Positions 47,632 through 61,300 of a DNA stretch of 64,000 nt are shown one piece after another; the first letter of the stretch is position 1, and each line of letters begins with the position of its first letter. Origin of the DNA: Drosophila pseudoobscura. Its lineage: Eukaryota; Arthropoda; Insecta; Diptera; Drosophilidae. A program made the translations under genes and the position numbers. Under the pieces are notes generated by a model that was not told the DNA's origin, searched no databases, and worked only from the letters and a program-made list of their open reading frames with translations. The stretch spans positions 31,372,001 to 31,436,000 of the forward strand of contig NC_046679.1 of assembly GCF_009870125.1 (NCBI RefSeq), written 5' to 3'.

Positions 47632-49941
47632 TAAATAATTTCCTATAGGCTCTAGATGAAAATCTATATAAGAAATGTATGCGGCATCCAAAATTTTTCC
47701 TACAAGATTTTCAACATATTTTATTTTTCTACATAAAAACCAAAAAAATACTAAAAATAGCACAAAAATACCACAAAAAATACCAATTATCTTCAGCAAT
47801 TGTTAAAACAACTCAAAAAACATACGATTTTACCTTGAAATCTATCTCTAATGATATGACTCTTACCATTTCTTACGATTTTCTACCTGAAAATTGATTG
47901 GGCCTCTATTTCGCACCACATCTCAGCCATGAAGGCAGTAATCAGTTGGGCAACTACATCCGATAATAAGTGTGTTTAAATGCTGGCCGTGAGTCACAGC
48001 CTCAATAGTTGATTGCCAGCGGTAGAAAGTGATTTGGCAAAAAAAACGTTGATTAAAAACCTCTTCACAACGTATTTAATTAGTATTATCTGTGAGAGTG
48101 GGTGTGTGGGTGGATTGTACTATAAATAAATAATAGAAATAATCATAAAATGTGCAAATGCATTTTGTCTGCTTACAAATTTCATTAAACGAAAAGCGTC
48201 AACATTTTGACATTGATGTTGAGGGCTGAATAGCCACTCAGAGCTGGTGGCCCAGACGAATGTCTGTTGGACTTGGCCTAGGTCCTACGACTCGGACTGT
48301 CGTGTGTCTGTTTTTCTCGGTCTAAGTCCTGCGTCTCGGACTGTCTTCTGTGTGTCTGTCTGTCTCTCTATCCATTCGTGTTCTCAATTCCATTTTCGTC
48401 AGAGATTTGTCAGATAATGTATCGTTTAGGAAGTGATTTAAAAATGCTATAAATTCGATTAAAATTCTCCTTAAATATTAAACAAAAGTGAAATTGAGAA
48501 CCACACTCTCTCTACCCCTCCCTTTCTCTCTTTCTCTGCTTTCCTTATGCTGCTTTTTGGCCTTGTCTAATGGACGCCTGCCAACAGTTGGCTCAAAATC
48601 TACTGGCTCCTTGGGTGGCACCCATCCCTCGCCTTTCTCCTGTTGGCCTTCCGTTCTAGAAGCAAGAAACATTGTATTCGAGTCAGGTGCGTTGTGAATT
48701 TTGCTGCAACAGTCATTATAATAATGCCACAACGAAGTGTGCTCGGAAATAATAATCAACTTGAGGGTAAAAGAGAGAGAGAGAACGAAGCACAGCTGCT
48801 GTTGGGGGCACTTTGATGGGGCTTGGCCTCGTGTGCAGCACAAGTCAGGCACTTAAAATTTCATTTAAATATGGACTACTCCTCCACTCGTTGAAAGTGC
48901 AATCGTGCATTTGTTGCAGTTGCCACAGCAATAATCGCCTCAAATAATAACTTTAAGTGCATAATATTATAAAGTTCTAGCAGATCCATTTATAGTTTTT
49001 TCGTAGTTGTTCTTAATCTTTTGTAAGGTTATGAAAGCACGTGAGAACATTTAAAAGGGGGTTTGAAAAGAGGAGAAATCAATGGAAATGCCCCGTCGAT
49101 TGCCGACTAATTTTTCTACAGCTTTGATTCCGAGTGAAATTCTGCCTAAATTCCATTAAAAGTACAATACTTTTGCCATCGTTTTGGGCCTGAAAGCACA
49201 CTCTCCAAAGTCATTCATGAATTACCGACATTTTCCACATTGTTTGATGGACACTCTAGTATATGGGAATGGCTATAGATTAACCCTTGGTCCTGCCCCA
49301 TGGCTCCCCCACCTACCTGTCTGTCTGTTGCCATAACATTCGATTATCCCTTCGGCTAGCCATCGATTTCAAATCCTATTTCTGTTACTGATTTTCTGGC
49401 GGATGTTTTGCATTTCGGTTTAATTGATTTTGTGCAAATTTCGTACAAATTTACGAACTTTTCAACTCCCTGTTGTTGTTGGGCAAATCCATTTATCGCT
49501 AATTGTTTGCATATATACGGGTAGTATCGTGTTTTTTTTTATCCGATATCCTCCTGTACGCGTTTACATAACGAATTGCCCAAAAGCGATAAAGTGAGTG
49601 ACTGGGTGGACGATGGCAGGACTACGAAAATTTATTTATATATTTTTGACACGCACTGTGCACAAATGGCGGCGGCTGCTGGTGATTAAAAGCAGATTTT
49701 GTTCCGATTGGGTGTCCGCATAAACAATTCTAAAATTTTGCAGACTGTTGAAGTCGCGACTTTGAATTGCAAATTAGTCGATTACCAAATGGGAAATTTT
49801 TGAAAAAGTTTTGGTTTGTGGATCAGGGGGTATAATTTTGCATGTGTTGCATTAATTAAAAACATTTTTAGAGATAATTATTACTACAGAAAGTTGGAAA
49901 TGTTTGGTTCTAACTTGTATCGATGCATATTTTCACGAATA
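47632..49941. other. intergenic, no gene recognised
   Basis: It includes a CTGTCTGTCT patch (48353-48366), CT- and GA-rich DNA near 48508-48535 and 48770-48785, and otherwise mixed sequence. No exon is supported. Confidence 0.5.
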
Positions 49942-50394
49942 CAGTAGAATCCGGTTATAACGACTATGCTTATTGCGTCCGTGCCGAAACAAATTCTGCG
50001 AAATAATGCCAACAACGGTCCCAGGAGCTCATTGTCAAGTGATATTGAAAAAGAAGGGCAAGAGCTCTAAAAAAACAGCTACCGATTTCAAAGGAAGAAC
50101 TGGTTGAATATGTTCATATAGACAATAGTGTGGCGATCTTTGGGGAACCTTCCAAAGACAACATTGTTAAAAATATAATAGATGATGGACAGGAATTTCT
50201 TTGAAAAACCTTGTTATTTTAATTCAATAATTTATTTATATTTTAATTTAATTTATAATTATAATTTAATTAAATAATTTATTAAATTTTTTGTATTGAT
50301 TAAAAATTAATTTGTTTTATTTTAAAACCTATTACGAACATGGCAATGGTAAAATCGTCGGTCCCTTGAGTGTCGCTATAGCCGGACTCTACTG
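49942..50394 (+). mobile_element. degenerate pogo/Tigger-like DNA transposon
   Basis: The ends are imperfect terminal inverted repeats of 23 bp (49942-49964 against the complement of 50372-50394, 20 of 23 matching), opening CAGTAGAATCCGG and CAGTAGAGTCCGG, as in pogo/Tigger elements (CAGTA...). TA flanks the left end; the right end has TG, so the TA duplication is not intact. Inside, a frame ending at TGA 50202-50204 reads LPISKEELVEYV and then continues for about 30 residues, like the C-terminal tail of a transposase. The rest is deleted or AT-rich. Confidence 0.65.
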
Positions 50395-51914
50395 TGTACA
50401 TATTTATTTTACAATGCTATAATTATTTTAGCACATTTTAGACACATCTAGAGGTACCTAATAAAAGTTATCACTTATTCATGACGTTAGAATGTATGAG
50501 ATTTGTCTGATATTTGGCATATTCCAATTGAAAGAGAGAGAGGGAGCGCTTTCTGTGGACCTTTGCCAGCCACTCCCCGTCCTAGATGAAATAAGAAAGA
50601 AGCGGACCTCTACCGCTCATCATGTTCATCAAACATGTCGTCAAAGCGCTCTCAGAATTACAGACCATCCCTCACTCAGTAGCAGAAAAAAGCAACAACA
50701 ATTATTCGACAGACGCAAAGCAAAGTGCAAAAACAACAACACCTTTGATTTTGTTTTTGCTCCGAAGATAAGCAAATGCAAAGCGCAAGCAATGACCCTT
50801 TTTTCGTCTTTCGTCTCCTTTTTCGGTCGATCGCAGGCTGCCGAAGCCTGGCATGCTCGTGCTTGCTCAGGAGAGATAAGCTTTGCCTCTTTCTCTCCCC
50901 CGCACTGCTTTTTGTGTTTGTGTTCTGTTAATTGAGAGCACGTCACTCCACTTATAAAGCAGACTCAGATCCATCTGGGACTCTCCCGCTTGTGGAAAAG
51001 TCAATCGAAACTTTTTAATTTTAATTTACATTAAAAATTATGTTGACATTTTATTAGCTTTTTGGCGTGTCGTCACGCCCTCGCGCTTTTGATAAAAAAT
51101 ATACAATTTGCATATAAAATTTCCACACATTTGTGAAAAGTTTGTTTCTTGTTTTTGTTGTTGTTGTAATATTTGCATAACTCAAAATCCAGACAAACAA
51201 GAGGAGAGGAGAGGAGAGGAGAGGAGACGAGGGCAGAGAACATTAAAAGGAAAAGGCACGAAAAGCAAATATGAATCATATGCCATGCCACATGTGTGGC
51301 AAATGTTCGTGCGAATGAAAAAAATAATCTAGAAATATAATTACATTAAATGGAACCACAGAGAACGGGAGAGATAAAGGTTAATGACTTTTTTTGGGGC
51401 GGTGAAAGATGGTGAAATTTTTGGGGAATACGGAATACGGGAAAAGTTATCTTGAAAATGTATATAAAAATCATTCCAGAGAGAATATTTCTTATAGGAA
51501 GAGAAAGATTATTGCTGAGATAATGATATACATAGTACTTCAAACATTTCCTTATGATGAAATACCTCAGTTCTTATAAGAAATATTCATTGATTGATAT
51601 CAATACCAATATTGCCTACCAGGATATTAATCAATTAACAAATCAAATTAATAAACCAACGATAATTTAGATAGCCTCTGTTGTGGTTTAGATATAATAT
51701 ATGATTATTGCCCGAGATCCGGGCAGCCCAGAAAGAGAGCTCCTAAAGAGAACCCGAACACCCAACGAAACGTAAGAGAGACTATGCCAATTGAGGCTCT
51801 GATATGTAAGGTAAACAGAAGAGCAAAACAAAAAAGATGATCTGGAATGACAATCTACGGTTACGGATTTACGGATCATTATCATCTAGTAGATGAGCAA
51901 GGCCTGCCCCGGTA
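50395..51914. other. intergenic region upstream of the transporter
   Basis: A TATAAAG at 50953-50959 has no well-placed initiator. Five-base GGAGA repeats fill 51201-51227. A 147-codon open frame (50492-50935) has no family resemblance or splice support and is not called. Confidence 0.5.
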
Positions 51915-51949
51915 TCATTCGACAGTCGCGTTCCGAGGCTGATAGACGT
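51915..51949 (+). promoter_or_regulatory. TATA-less Inr + DPE core promoter of transporter
   Basis: TCATTC at 51915-51920 matches the Inr (+1 = A51917). AGACGT at 51944-51949 is a perfect DPE exactly at +28 to +33. CGAG at +18 agrees with the start of the motif ten element. The ATG follows 43 bases after +1. Confidence 0.7.
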
Positions 51950-51959
51950 GTTGTGCGAC

Positions 51960-54900
51960 ATGTATCCCCAATTGGAGACGGATGCTGAGGCCCAGGAGAA
52001 GGCCACGGCTCAGGCCCTCTTATCCTCCAGGCAGACCCAAACCGAGGCTGAGAAACCCGAACCAATACCCAAATGGAAACGTCGCCTGCATCGTCATATG
52101 CCGGTGACCCAATGGCTACCACTGTACTCCACCGAATGGGGCATCGATGACTTTATAGCGGGCATTACCTTGGGCCTAACCATCATACCGGAGAGCATGG
52201 CCTGTGCTCTGCTCGCCGGCCTGCCGGCACGCTATGGCCTGTGTTCGGCCTTTATTGGACCTTTGATCTATATGGTGTTTGGCTCCATCGATAAGGTGAT
52301 CATTGGACCCACTAGTCTGGTGGCATTGGTCAGTGTACAATTTACGGTGGGGCGACCCATAGAGTTTGCTTTTCTTCTTACTTTTCTCAGCGGCATTGTG
52401 CAGATCATTATGGGTGCCCTTAGATTAGGTGAGTGTATCTATCTATCTATCTATCTATCTGTCTGTCCGTCTGTCAGTCTATCTGTGTGCTTTGTGGTGT
52501 GATCTCATTGCTAAATTGATTCAAGTGTTTCCCCCCTGAACTTGAGACAGAACCGTAACGAAACCAATTGAGTTGTACGTCAGGTCTCTCACTTTGTGGG
52601 GCATCTAATTTATTAAGTTATATGATAATTCATTCATCTGCGGTTTGAATGCGATTAGCACTATTTAGCATCAATTAGCACCTTCTTTAGGTGAGGATTG
52701 CAGTGTTTATTTTTCATTGAAGTCAAAACACAAATTGAGGTCTACAGACTCTGATATGATATGATTCGATTAGGAGCCAGTTCCAGTTCCATTGTAATAA
52801 TTTCCTTATATTTAAAAGATTTAATAGATTTGTTTATTTATTTGGTCTTCTGTAATTCACTTAAAAATTAAACCTGCAACAAATTAAATTAAAAATAATG
52901 TGAAATAACAAACTAAACATTTATTTATGTTGATTAATTTATTTTATTACAAATTTAAATGTGCATATTATTGGTTGTTTAAATTTTTTGTTTGTTTTTT
53001 TTTTATATATATTCATATTTTTTGTTATTTTTATGTTTTTTTGTTTTTTAATTTTATAATTTTTTTTTAATTTGTTGAATATATTTTCATAAATGTATAC
53101 ATATGTATATTGTTAATGATTGTATTTTTTATATTAATTTATTATTCTAATTGTTTTAATTTTTTGTTTGATTTATATTTTTATTTTTTATTTGTTGCAT
53201 ATATTTATATACATCGTGATTAATTGAATTTATTATATATTTTAATATGAATATTTTTGTTTTTTTTTTGTTCCCTTAATTTTTATAAATATATTTTTAT
53301 TTTTTTTGTTCTTATTTAAAATTTTTTTATTTTGGTTTTTGTCATTTTGGGATTGATTTATTTTATTCTAAATTTTAATTTGAATATTCTTGGCTTTTTT
53401 TCTTATTTTATTTTATTTTTAAAATTTTTTAAATTATTAAAATTTTTTTACTTTTTTTTTATTTTAATTATTTTTGTTTTTTCCTTTCTTTATAACAGGT
53501 TTTATCTTTGAGTTCATCTCAATGCCCGTGATCAAGGCCTTTTCCTCAGCCACTGCCATTCTGGTGATCGAATCACAGCTGAAGGTATTGCTGGGCATCA
53601 AGTACTTAGTGGCGGGCCTCTTAAGCTCCGTCTCTACCCTAAGCTCCCGGATCGACGAATCGAATATGGCAGATCTCATTATGGGCATTTGTGCTATAGT
53701 TTTTCTCCTATTACTTGAGGTTTGTCCATAAAGCACTCCGTCCCTCACATATTTAAAGATTTCTCTCTTTTTTTCTAGCTACTCGAACGCGTGGCTCGCA
53801 ATGAAAATCATGGAAAAGTCTTAAGGATCTGCTGTCGCTATTTGTCCACCTCTAGAAATACTCTGATCGTTCTTATAGCGGGGATTGTGTCCTACATTTG
53901 GCTGCAACAAACGGGCCATGTACCCTATGCTCTTAGCCAGAATGCATTGGCCACTTTGCCGAATTTTACAATCCCCAGTCTGGTGGTGGAAACGCCCGAA
54001 CGTAACTACAGTTTCTGGGAGATCTTAAAGGAGCTCCATATGGGGATTATAGTCATACCGATTGTGGGCATACTCACGAATATATCAATTGGAAAGTTGA
54101 GTGAGTAATTCCGAAGGGGTCTAGACATCGGTTGACAGTCGATTCTTAAGGTCTTAGAAGGAATTTGTGGTGTCATAGGCTAAGATTGTGACGGAAGAAA
54201 AGTTCGTATATTTATGGACTATAAAAGAATGATAAAGCCCTAATACCTATTGAATTTTCTGCCACTTCGTATACAGGAACGTGGGCCTTTCCTTATCATA
54301 ATAATTCCTTTTAAACCCGGAAGAACAATCTGTATCCATGAAATTTCCAACTATTACAACTTTTATCTATAAAATCTCTCTCTTAAATGTCTTTTCCAGC
54401 TCCCAAAGGCCTGGTGGACACAAATCAAGAGCTTCTCACCGTGGGACTGTGCAATATGTTTGGTTCCTGTGTGCAGGCCATGCCTTCATCGGGTGCCTTT
54501 ACCCGCTATGCCATTAGCACAGCCTGTGGCCTGAAGACACCCATGGCAAATCTGTATTTGGGTAAGCCACAAAGCGACATCGAGTAACCTGAATAAAGAT
54601 ATATATGTACCTCGTTGTATTCCCTAGGTATCATTGTGCTGCTGGCCTTGAGCTATCTCAGTCCGTACTTCAATTTCATACCGGAAGCCACACTGGCCGC
54701 CATTCTGATATGCTCGATAATCACGCTGCTGGACTTTAAGCTCCCGCTGCGTTTGTGGCGCGACTCGAAGCGGGACTTTGCCACCTGGCTGCTGTGCTTC
54801 TGCGTGTGCGTGCTCTTTGGCGTGGAAGTGGGTCTGTTTGTTAGCATTGTGGTCACGGCTTTGCATCTGCTCTTCCTGTGGGCACGTCCCGAGATTCGGG

Positions 54901-55331
54901 TAAAGATTGAGGAGCTCGACGAGATGCAGTACATCCGCGTGACGCCTGGCAATGGCATCTACTTTCCGGCCATCAATTACCTGAGGGAACGTGTCCTCAA
55001 GGCCTGCACTCAGGCGGATTTCCGTATAACCGTGGTCATCGATGGACATCGCATTACGGGGCTCGATTACACTGCCGCCCAGGGCATATCGAAGCTATCG
55101 AGCGATCTGTGCCGTCAGGCGGATGCGGCCAGTTCCACGCTCCTGATTCTGTATAGGTTGCAGGAGCCACTCCAGCGTCTGATCGATCACACGGACAATC
55201 TAGTGTTTTGCGAGTCCGAGGACAAGGTCAGGGAGTTCTTGACCCAGGAATCGCTGCGTAATGGTTATATCAATCTCAAGGAGCACATACGGGCCTCCAT
55301 AGATCTGGGCTACAAAATAGACATCGATTAG
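51960..55331 (+). CDS. SLC26/SulP family anion transporter, SLC26A11-like (5 exons)
   Basis: Exons are 51960-52428, 53499-53719, 53779-54100, 54400-54561 and 54628-55331 (introns 1070, 59, 299 and 66 bp), giving 625 residues. It is a multi-pass plasma- or endomembrane transporter for sulfate, chloride or related anions. After a cytosolic N-terminus of about 50 residues comes the SulP transport domain, with FIAGITLGLTIIPESMA, LLAGLPARYGLCSAFIGP and GPTSLVALVS near residues 66-125, then GFIFEFISMPVIKAFSSA, VDTNQELLTVGLCNMFGS and PSSGAFTRYAIS. A cytosolic STAS domain lies at about 489-600 (ITVVIDGHRITGLDYTAA). The family motif YGLY is YGLC here. The order of segments resembles human SLC26A11. 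Flies have several such paralogues, and I cannot say which this is. All splice phases agree. Confidence 0.92.
52429..53498 (+). other. intron 1 of transporter, AT-rich
   Basis: The donor GTGAGT is followed at once by a TCTA/TCTG tetranucleotide run (52437-52490). From about 52800 to the acceptor (TATAACAG, 53498) the sequence is nearly all A and T, with long T runs. No exon inside. Confidence 0.8.
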
Positions 55332-55425
55332 GCGTCTGTTCTCCTCTCTTTAGCTAGTCGCTTGTATTATTTATTTAAGTTTAGTTTTGAGATGGAGCTG
55401 GAGAAATTGTCGTCCGGCAAATGGA

Positions 55426-55431
55426 AATAAA
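55426..55431 (+). terminator. poly(A) signal of transporter
   Basis: AATAAA lies about 95 bases after the stop codon TAG 55329-55331. Confidence 0.65.
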
Positions 55432-58208
55432 AAGTGAAGGAAAAGTGGAACAAATGCCTTGATGGGGCAGCAATTTATAAAATCCCCACAGCAACCACAC
55501 AGTGCGGCGACGACCTCTGCCACTCAAAGAGAGTGAGAGAGATGGCTACACACGGGTGTAAAAGAGAGAGAGAGAGACAGTTAGATGGATGCGGTGCCGC
55601 TGGCGACGCCGTCAATGATTGCCCAGCTAATGGATTTCTGTTTACTTTTTCACTTAGTTCCGGACGCCAAAAGAGAAAGGAGAAAAAGAAAAGAGAGACA
55701 GAGAGAGAGAGCAAAAAACGCTGTGAAAAATAACGCAAAAGAAATTAGACAGAAAAAAAGCGAAAGCTCAGAGCCAACTATTCAGCCTCCCCCATCCACC
55801 CCTTAAAAAGGTAGAAGAAGAAAAAAACTATAGAAAAGTGCAAGAAATTAAACTAAAATCCTAGCCGTAAAGTGGATCAAACGCAGTAAAAACAACGTGA
55901 GGGAATAATTGAAATTTCCTGAACCGAAAGTCGAATAGGGAAAACCCTTTATTAGAAAAGAAAATTTCTGCGAATAATATGAACATTTTCTTGAAATTTG
56001 ACTTAATTTTTAAGCAATTTTTGTGTTCCTACAATTTTCATTCCAATGTAATTTTTCGTTTTCAAAAAAAAAATAGATTTTTAATATTTTTTTAGTAGAT
56101 TTGTAATATTATTTCTACAAAAAGCTTGAAATGTATGACCTTAAACATTATTTTAGAGTGAGCTTATTGTTTTTAACCCTAAATTTAAAAAAAAAAAATA
56201 CTTTTTTTAGGAAAATTAAATTTGAATTGAGCGAAATTAAATTGAAAAATCGAATTATTTTTTTGATTATATACATTGTATATATATATTTTTTATATTT
56301 ATTTTTTATTTTTTCCATATTTATTTATTACCTTTAATTTTTTATATTTTTTATTTATTTTTATACATATTTATTTATTTATTACATTTATTTTTTTAAA
56401 TATTTTTTTATTAATTTTATATTTATATTAATTTTTTATTTTAACAGTTTTGATGTTTCTTTTTACATTACATTGACTTTTGATTGCTCTAAATTTAGTG
56501 TGACCCTCTCTCGCATGCACAAAAATACCTCATTTTGTAAGCGGCGACTATACTAAAACCCAGACCTGTACCAAGCCTAGAAGCTAGTTTCTTTTAGCTA
56601 ATTTCCCCTCATTTTTGGTAGGGTACTCCAAAGAAATCAAGAAAAACAAGACCAAAAGCGAGTTAATTACGTAAGGTTAAGACGAAAGAGGGAGAAAACG
56701 AAAGAGAGAGAGGGTGGATGAGGAGGGGGAGTTTTTCTTCTCCGTAGGAGACCCCTAGCCGACCCAAAGTCATGGGATCTAAGTAGATTTCCAGCACTTG
56801 AGGCGTTATAAATGAAATGCGGCAGTGCTGCTACACTTCTTAAACTTCTCCCTAGCTCTAGGCTTATCCTGCCGTGTCCTTCCAGTTGCTGCCGCTGCTG
56901 CTGCTGTTGTTGATTGCATTGGCAAACGAAGTGAGCAGATTTAATGAAATTTAAAACGCTGTCCAGCACTTGTCCAAAGGATAAGCGACAGGGACAGCCC
57001 GAGAGAGAGAAACCCAAAGGATAATGCGGTCAGCCGAATGCAGATTGGCCGCCAGGACTTCAGATGCAAATTTCCAACCCCCACCCCCCTTCCGCCACTC
57101 TGGTAATTATTTCAATGGACTCTATTTGCGTAGCTTTTCCACTGCACGTCTGTCGATTTTCCGCATTGTTAAGCTAATGAGGAAAAGGAAAATCCACACC
57201 AAAGAAAAAAGGTAAAGAAGTAAAAACTATAATTAATATGCTAATATATCGATTGGGTGGAAGGGGGGGAAAGCCTTTAAAAACACCAATATCATTCGCC
57301 ATATCACATGTCCAGTGGACCACAAAAACCAAATATCATTCAAATTGCGGTTCATGCAATCAAATTTTCACACACAAAAAAAAAAACCCACACACACACA
57401 CGGGATCAAACGTGCTGCATGTTGCACATTCATTTTGCGGCCAGACGGATCAAACAAAACTTGTTGACACACAAAAGCCATTGGAAAGTCCACACCAAAA
57501 AAAGCCAAAACCGCACTTTACTCGCTTCCTCTTTATTTATTGCTAAATATGCAATAATTTTTGTACATTTTTTTCTCTCGTTTTCTATTTCCTGCCACAC
57601 ACAAAATGTGGCATATCGGATGAAATGGTGTAGGGGTTTTAGTTGTATTTTTTTTTCAGCATAATAACATTTATTTTCTACATGCGGTTGGCATACAGAA
57701 TCCTTTGGCTTTTGTCCTCCTTTGACTACATTTTTTTCAACATTTAATTTGAGGAACAAAAAACCAACTTCTTTGTTAAAATTCCAGAATATCATATACA
57801 TATGTCTGATCTTTGGTCGGGCCAGCAAATTTATTCTTTGTTAGATATTATGCCTTTAGTCGTTGTGTTACATATGTACGTTTAGAGGCAAACTATTAGT
57901 AGTATTAGCTTAGTAGTAGGTGCTAATTAATTATATAAGCCATACACATATAAAAATAATTTAAAAAAATTTAAAATCCAATAAAATAGATTTTTTTCTA
58001 ATCTTTTCTTATCGAATATCGGCCAACGGCACCAAACCCTTATGGTCTTCAGAGTCTTCGAACATGTTGGACCCTGCAAACATGGACCGTGTGAGAGCAT
58101 TGCTGCTAAGCGCTGGGTTCGAGTTGCAGGGTTCGATGTGTTACATCGACGATGCTCGATTATACCTAATGCAACTGCAATTGCAACTTTGATCCGTATA
58201 GACCCTGA
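55432..58208. other. intergenic, no gene recognised
   Basis: GA-rich DNA lies at 55560-55720 and 56690-56715, TTTAT/TTTTA-rich DNA at 56085-56460, and CA repeats near 57370-57400. No exon is supported. Confidence 0.5.
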
Positions 58209-58355
58209 AAACCAACAAAAGTACCTTTTAACAGAGTCCCGCAAAAGTCTCGCAAGCGAGCAACAATTGAGGGTTTCGCAAACGAGCTTGCCAAAAATAT
58301 CAATTTTTATAATGAAAAAATTGAAAATAAATTTGATGACTTAATTTTTATATAA
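58209..58355 (+). pseudogene. possible protein-coding remnant (C-terminal tail, unidentified)
   Basis: A frame of 48 codons closed by TAA 58353-58355 and opened by a stop at 58206 reads SRKRATIEGFANELAKNINF and continues to KFDDLIFI. The composition (charged, no low complexity) is more protein-like than its AT-rich surroundings. No start, no neighbouring exon and no recognised family; perhaps the end of a decayed transposase. Confidence 0.25.
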
Positions 58356-61300
58356 ACATGTATATAGAAAATTTTTTGTTATTTTTATAATTTCAATTAA
58401 TTTTAATGTTTAAAAATTTTTTTAAATAAATACAACAAATAAATTTTATTTCTTAATTTTTTCTATTCAAATGATAATCGTAACGGTCCCAAATTCACCA
58501 AAATCCATTAAAATATTGGATTTATATGCATTTTTTAGATAGAAAAAAATGTCTCAAAATTCATTTAAATCCATTAACATATTGTTTTTTTGATGCATTT
58601 TATTCTATCTAAAAATATAAATATATTTTCTTAAACATTTTCATAAATAATTTCTTCTCTAAAACTATTCAAAGGTCTAGACCGTTAGAGCTCCTGAAAA
58701 TCGTAGTAATTGAAGCTTAAATATTTGAATTAATTTCATCCGTTTCGAAAATAGAAATATCCTATAAGTCTAACCACTTCTGTTTATATATTTATATATT
58801 TTTTTGGAACCCAATTCCCATGCATTCAAAGCCAAAGAAACACAGATACACATAGCGGAGCCAAAAGAAAAATAATACAAATTAAATTTTCATATGAATT
58901 ATATTGCTGGTCACGTAGTCTGAACAAGGGAGGGGGGAAAATGTGAGGGGTGTGGTCACACGAGACGGGGGGCGGGGGAGAGAAGGGAATTGACCATTGA
59001 TAGGTATTATGTGACTGGCTGACCGAAATTTCATTTCCTTTTCCTGAACACAGCCACCCACCCACAGCCTCCTCCTCCACAGCAGAGTTTTTCTGCTTTT
59101 TCCGCCGGCTGGCTGCCTTCAAACCAGCAGCAACTTAATTGCTTCGCCTACGTCAATGCGACAAAACGGCAAAAGACATAATTAATAGCAGCCAGGATTT
59201 GGGGCAGCAGCAGGCAAAGGAGGTCTCATTTATCGATTTTCCGGAGAGCCCAAATTTCCCATTTTCCCCCGACAATGTCAATTGGCCGTTGGCCATAAAG
59301 CGTTTTAATATGCGCTAAAGTAGTCAAAGTACAGCGACAGACAGCGACAGAGCCGCGTGTTTGCTTGTTTAAATTGTTTAAAATGTCAACTTGATTGCCG
59401 CCTAATTAAATGCCAGAAATCCTTAAAGACAACAACGGCAACAGAGGGCCAGACTAATGCTGAGGGTAGTCCTAGTCCTAGAGGAGGAGGAAGAGAAGGA
59501 GTTCCGAAAACTGTGGGTAGACCTAGACGAAGAGATCCCGCCTCCAGGCGAAACAAACAGAAAACTTTCAAGAAATTAAGGCCTACTTTTGGTAGCCGAA
59601 GCTATGGATACCCTAGAAGATCTATTGAGTTCTGGGAAATATGATTTTTAGCCACTCAAATCCCTTCGATGAAATATTTTGCATATTTTATAAAATATAA
59701 GTTCCTTTTCGGGCCTCATTTTGATCCTTTTTTCACAATCTCCTTTTGGTGAGGGTATAAGTACACGTAATTAACAATTTGTTCCTTCAAAAATCCAATG
59801 GAAAGCCATGTCATTGAGACACAGACAAAACAACAAAGAGAGCTAGGGGCAAAAGGAGTTTAGGAGCACAGCAGTTTATAGTAAATATTAGTAGGATCCT
59901 ACCAGTAGGATAAAATCCTATTTTAGGGTAGGATTTCCCCCCGTCTGTCCTTGGTTAGTGTCAAAAAACATGGCCTAAAGGGCTTCATTCCCGTTCGTAG
60001 ACAATCAACCAATCTAGTGGCTATGGGCAGGGGCAGGGAAAACATTTAATTTCAATTAGAAATCAATTTATTTTCAAGGAAAAGCAGGAGAATACACTTT
60101 TCATTGATTTAAAAGGGGTATTGGTAATTTGCTAGGCGATTTTTTTCTCGCTTAAGGGTTGCAAGTGATTTTGGAAGGGTGATTTAGACAAGCAAAAGTT
60201 TCTAAAACATCTCCAAAAGCTCCCAGAGAAAAAACAGGTGACACATAAAAAATAATGAAGAATTCATAGTAATAGATTTGCTCCGAGAGGGGAAATTGTG
60301 CAAGGAGAAAAGCGAATTTTACTTAAATTTTGATATTAATATAAAAATATTTAATTTTTATTTATTATTATTTTTTTATTTATAAATTTAGTAAAAATTA
60401 TATATATTGTTTTTTTGAAGTGTTTTATATTTAGAAGAAGAACAAAGTATTTAAAAAAAATTTATCAAGTTGGTAAAAAAAATAATATAAAATATAATGA
60501 ATTTAAATAAAACTAACAGTAAACAATAACAATCATAAATATTTTAAATAAAACAAAAGAATATCATTCAAAAAAAATAATTTATAAATTATATAAAAAT
60601 ATGTTTAATAAAGAATTCAAATAAAAATGTGGGTCCGTATTAATGGTACTATATTATACGTTTTACACCCAAATTAAAATCTATTCGTTTAAATTCTATT
60701 TTTTAACCCGACTATTTCCTTTAAATATGGGTTTATTTTATTTCTATGCAACTTTTCTGGATATTCTGGATGGAAGTAAAATTGTATGATGTAAGTACCC
60801 CAGAAAAAAATCCACAGAAAGCACTTATTTATCTGAACCCTACATTTTCTAGATACATCTCCATGCAAAATTATAGAGGTACAAATATGTCTTATACAGA
60901 GTGAAAAAATCTGCATTCCCTTCAATTATGTTCAAAATTCTTCCTTCAGTCGCCCTCCCTACAGTCCCTACAATCCTTGCTTAACAATTGCCATCCTCAA
61001 TCAGACACACACAAATCAAAATTCAATTAATCCGATTTCCAACTGAAATGACCTGCTCAAAAAATCCCCCCTATTGTTGGGCCCACAAGCAAACACAACA
61101 TATTTTCCACCCTATTGATAAGGCACTTAATTAAATGCAAACACAGTACTTTTCTGATTTTTGTTTTTGCTGTTTTCTGCCTCCTCAAGGGCCAATACAT
61201 TTTTGCAATTTCATTTGAACTTTCACTTAAATTAGAAGTGAGTAGAGGAGAGTCCCGGCACGGCACGGCCCACACTCAATCATCAATCAGCAGAGAGAGA

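Noticed and set aside
50492..50935. 147-codon open frame with ATG, near a TATAAA at 50953
   Set aside because: The TATA lies downstream of the frame. There is no splice context and no recognisable domain.
50953..50959. TATAAAG as promoter of the transporter
   Set aside because: No initiator lies 25-35 bases downstream, and the Inr/DPE pair at 51915-51949 is far better placed.
59357..59644. 95-codon Arg-rich open frame
   Set aside because: It begins at GTG with no upstream ATG. The Arg/Gly content follows a GGAGGA-rich patch. A missed terminal exon cannot be excluded.
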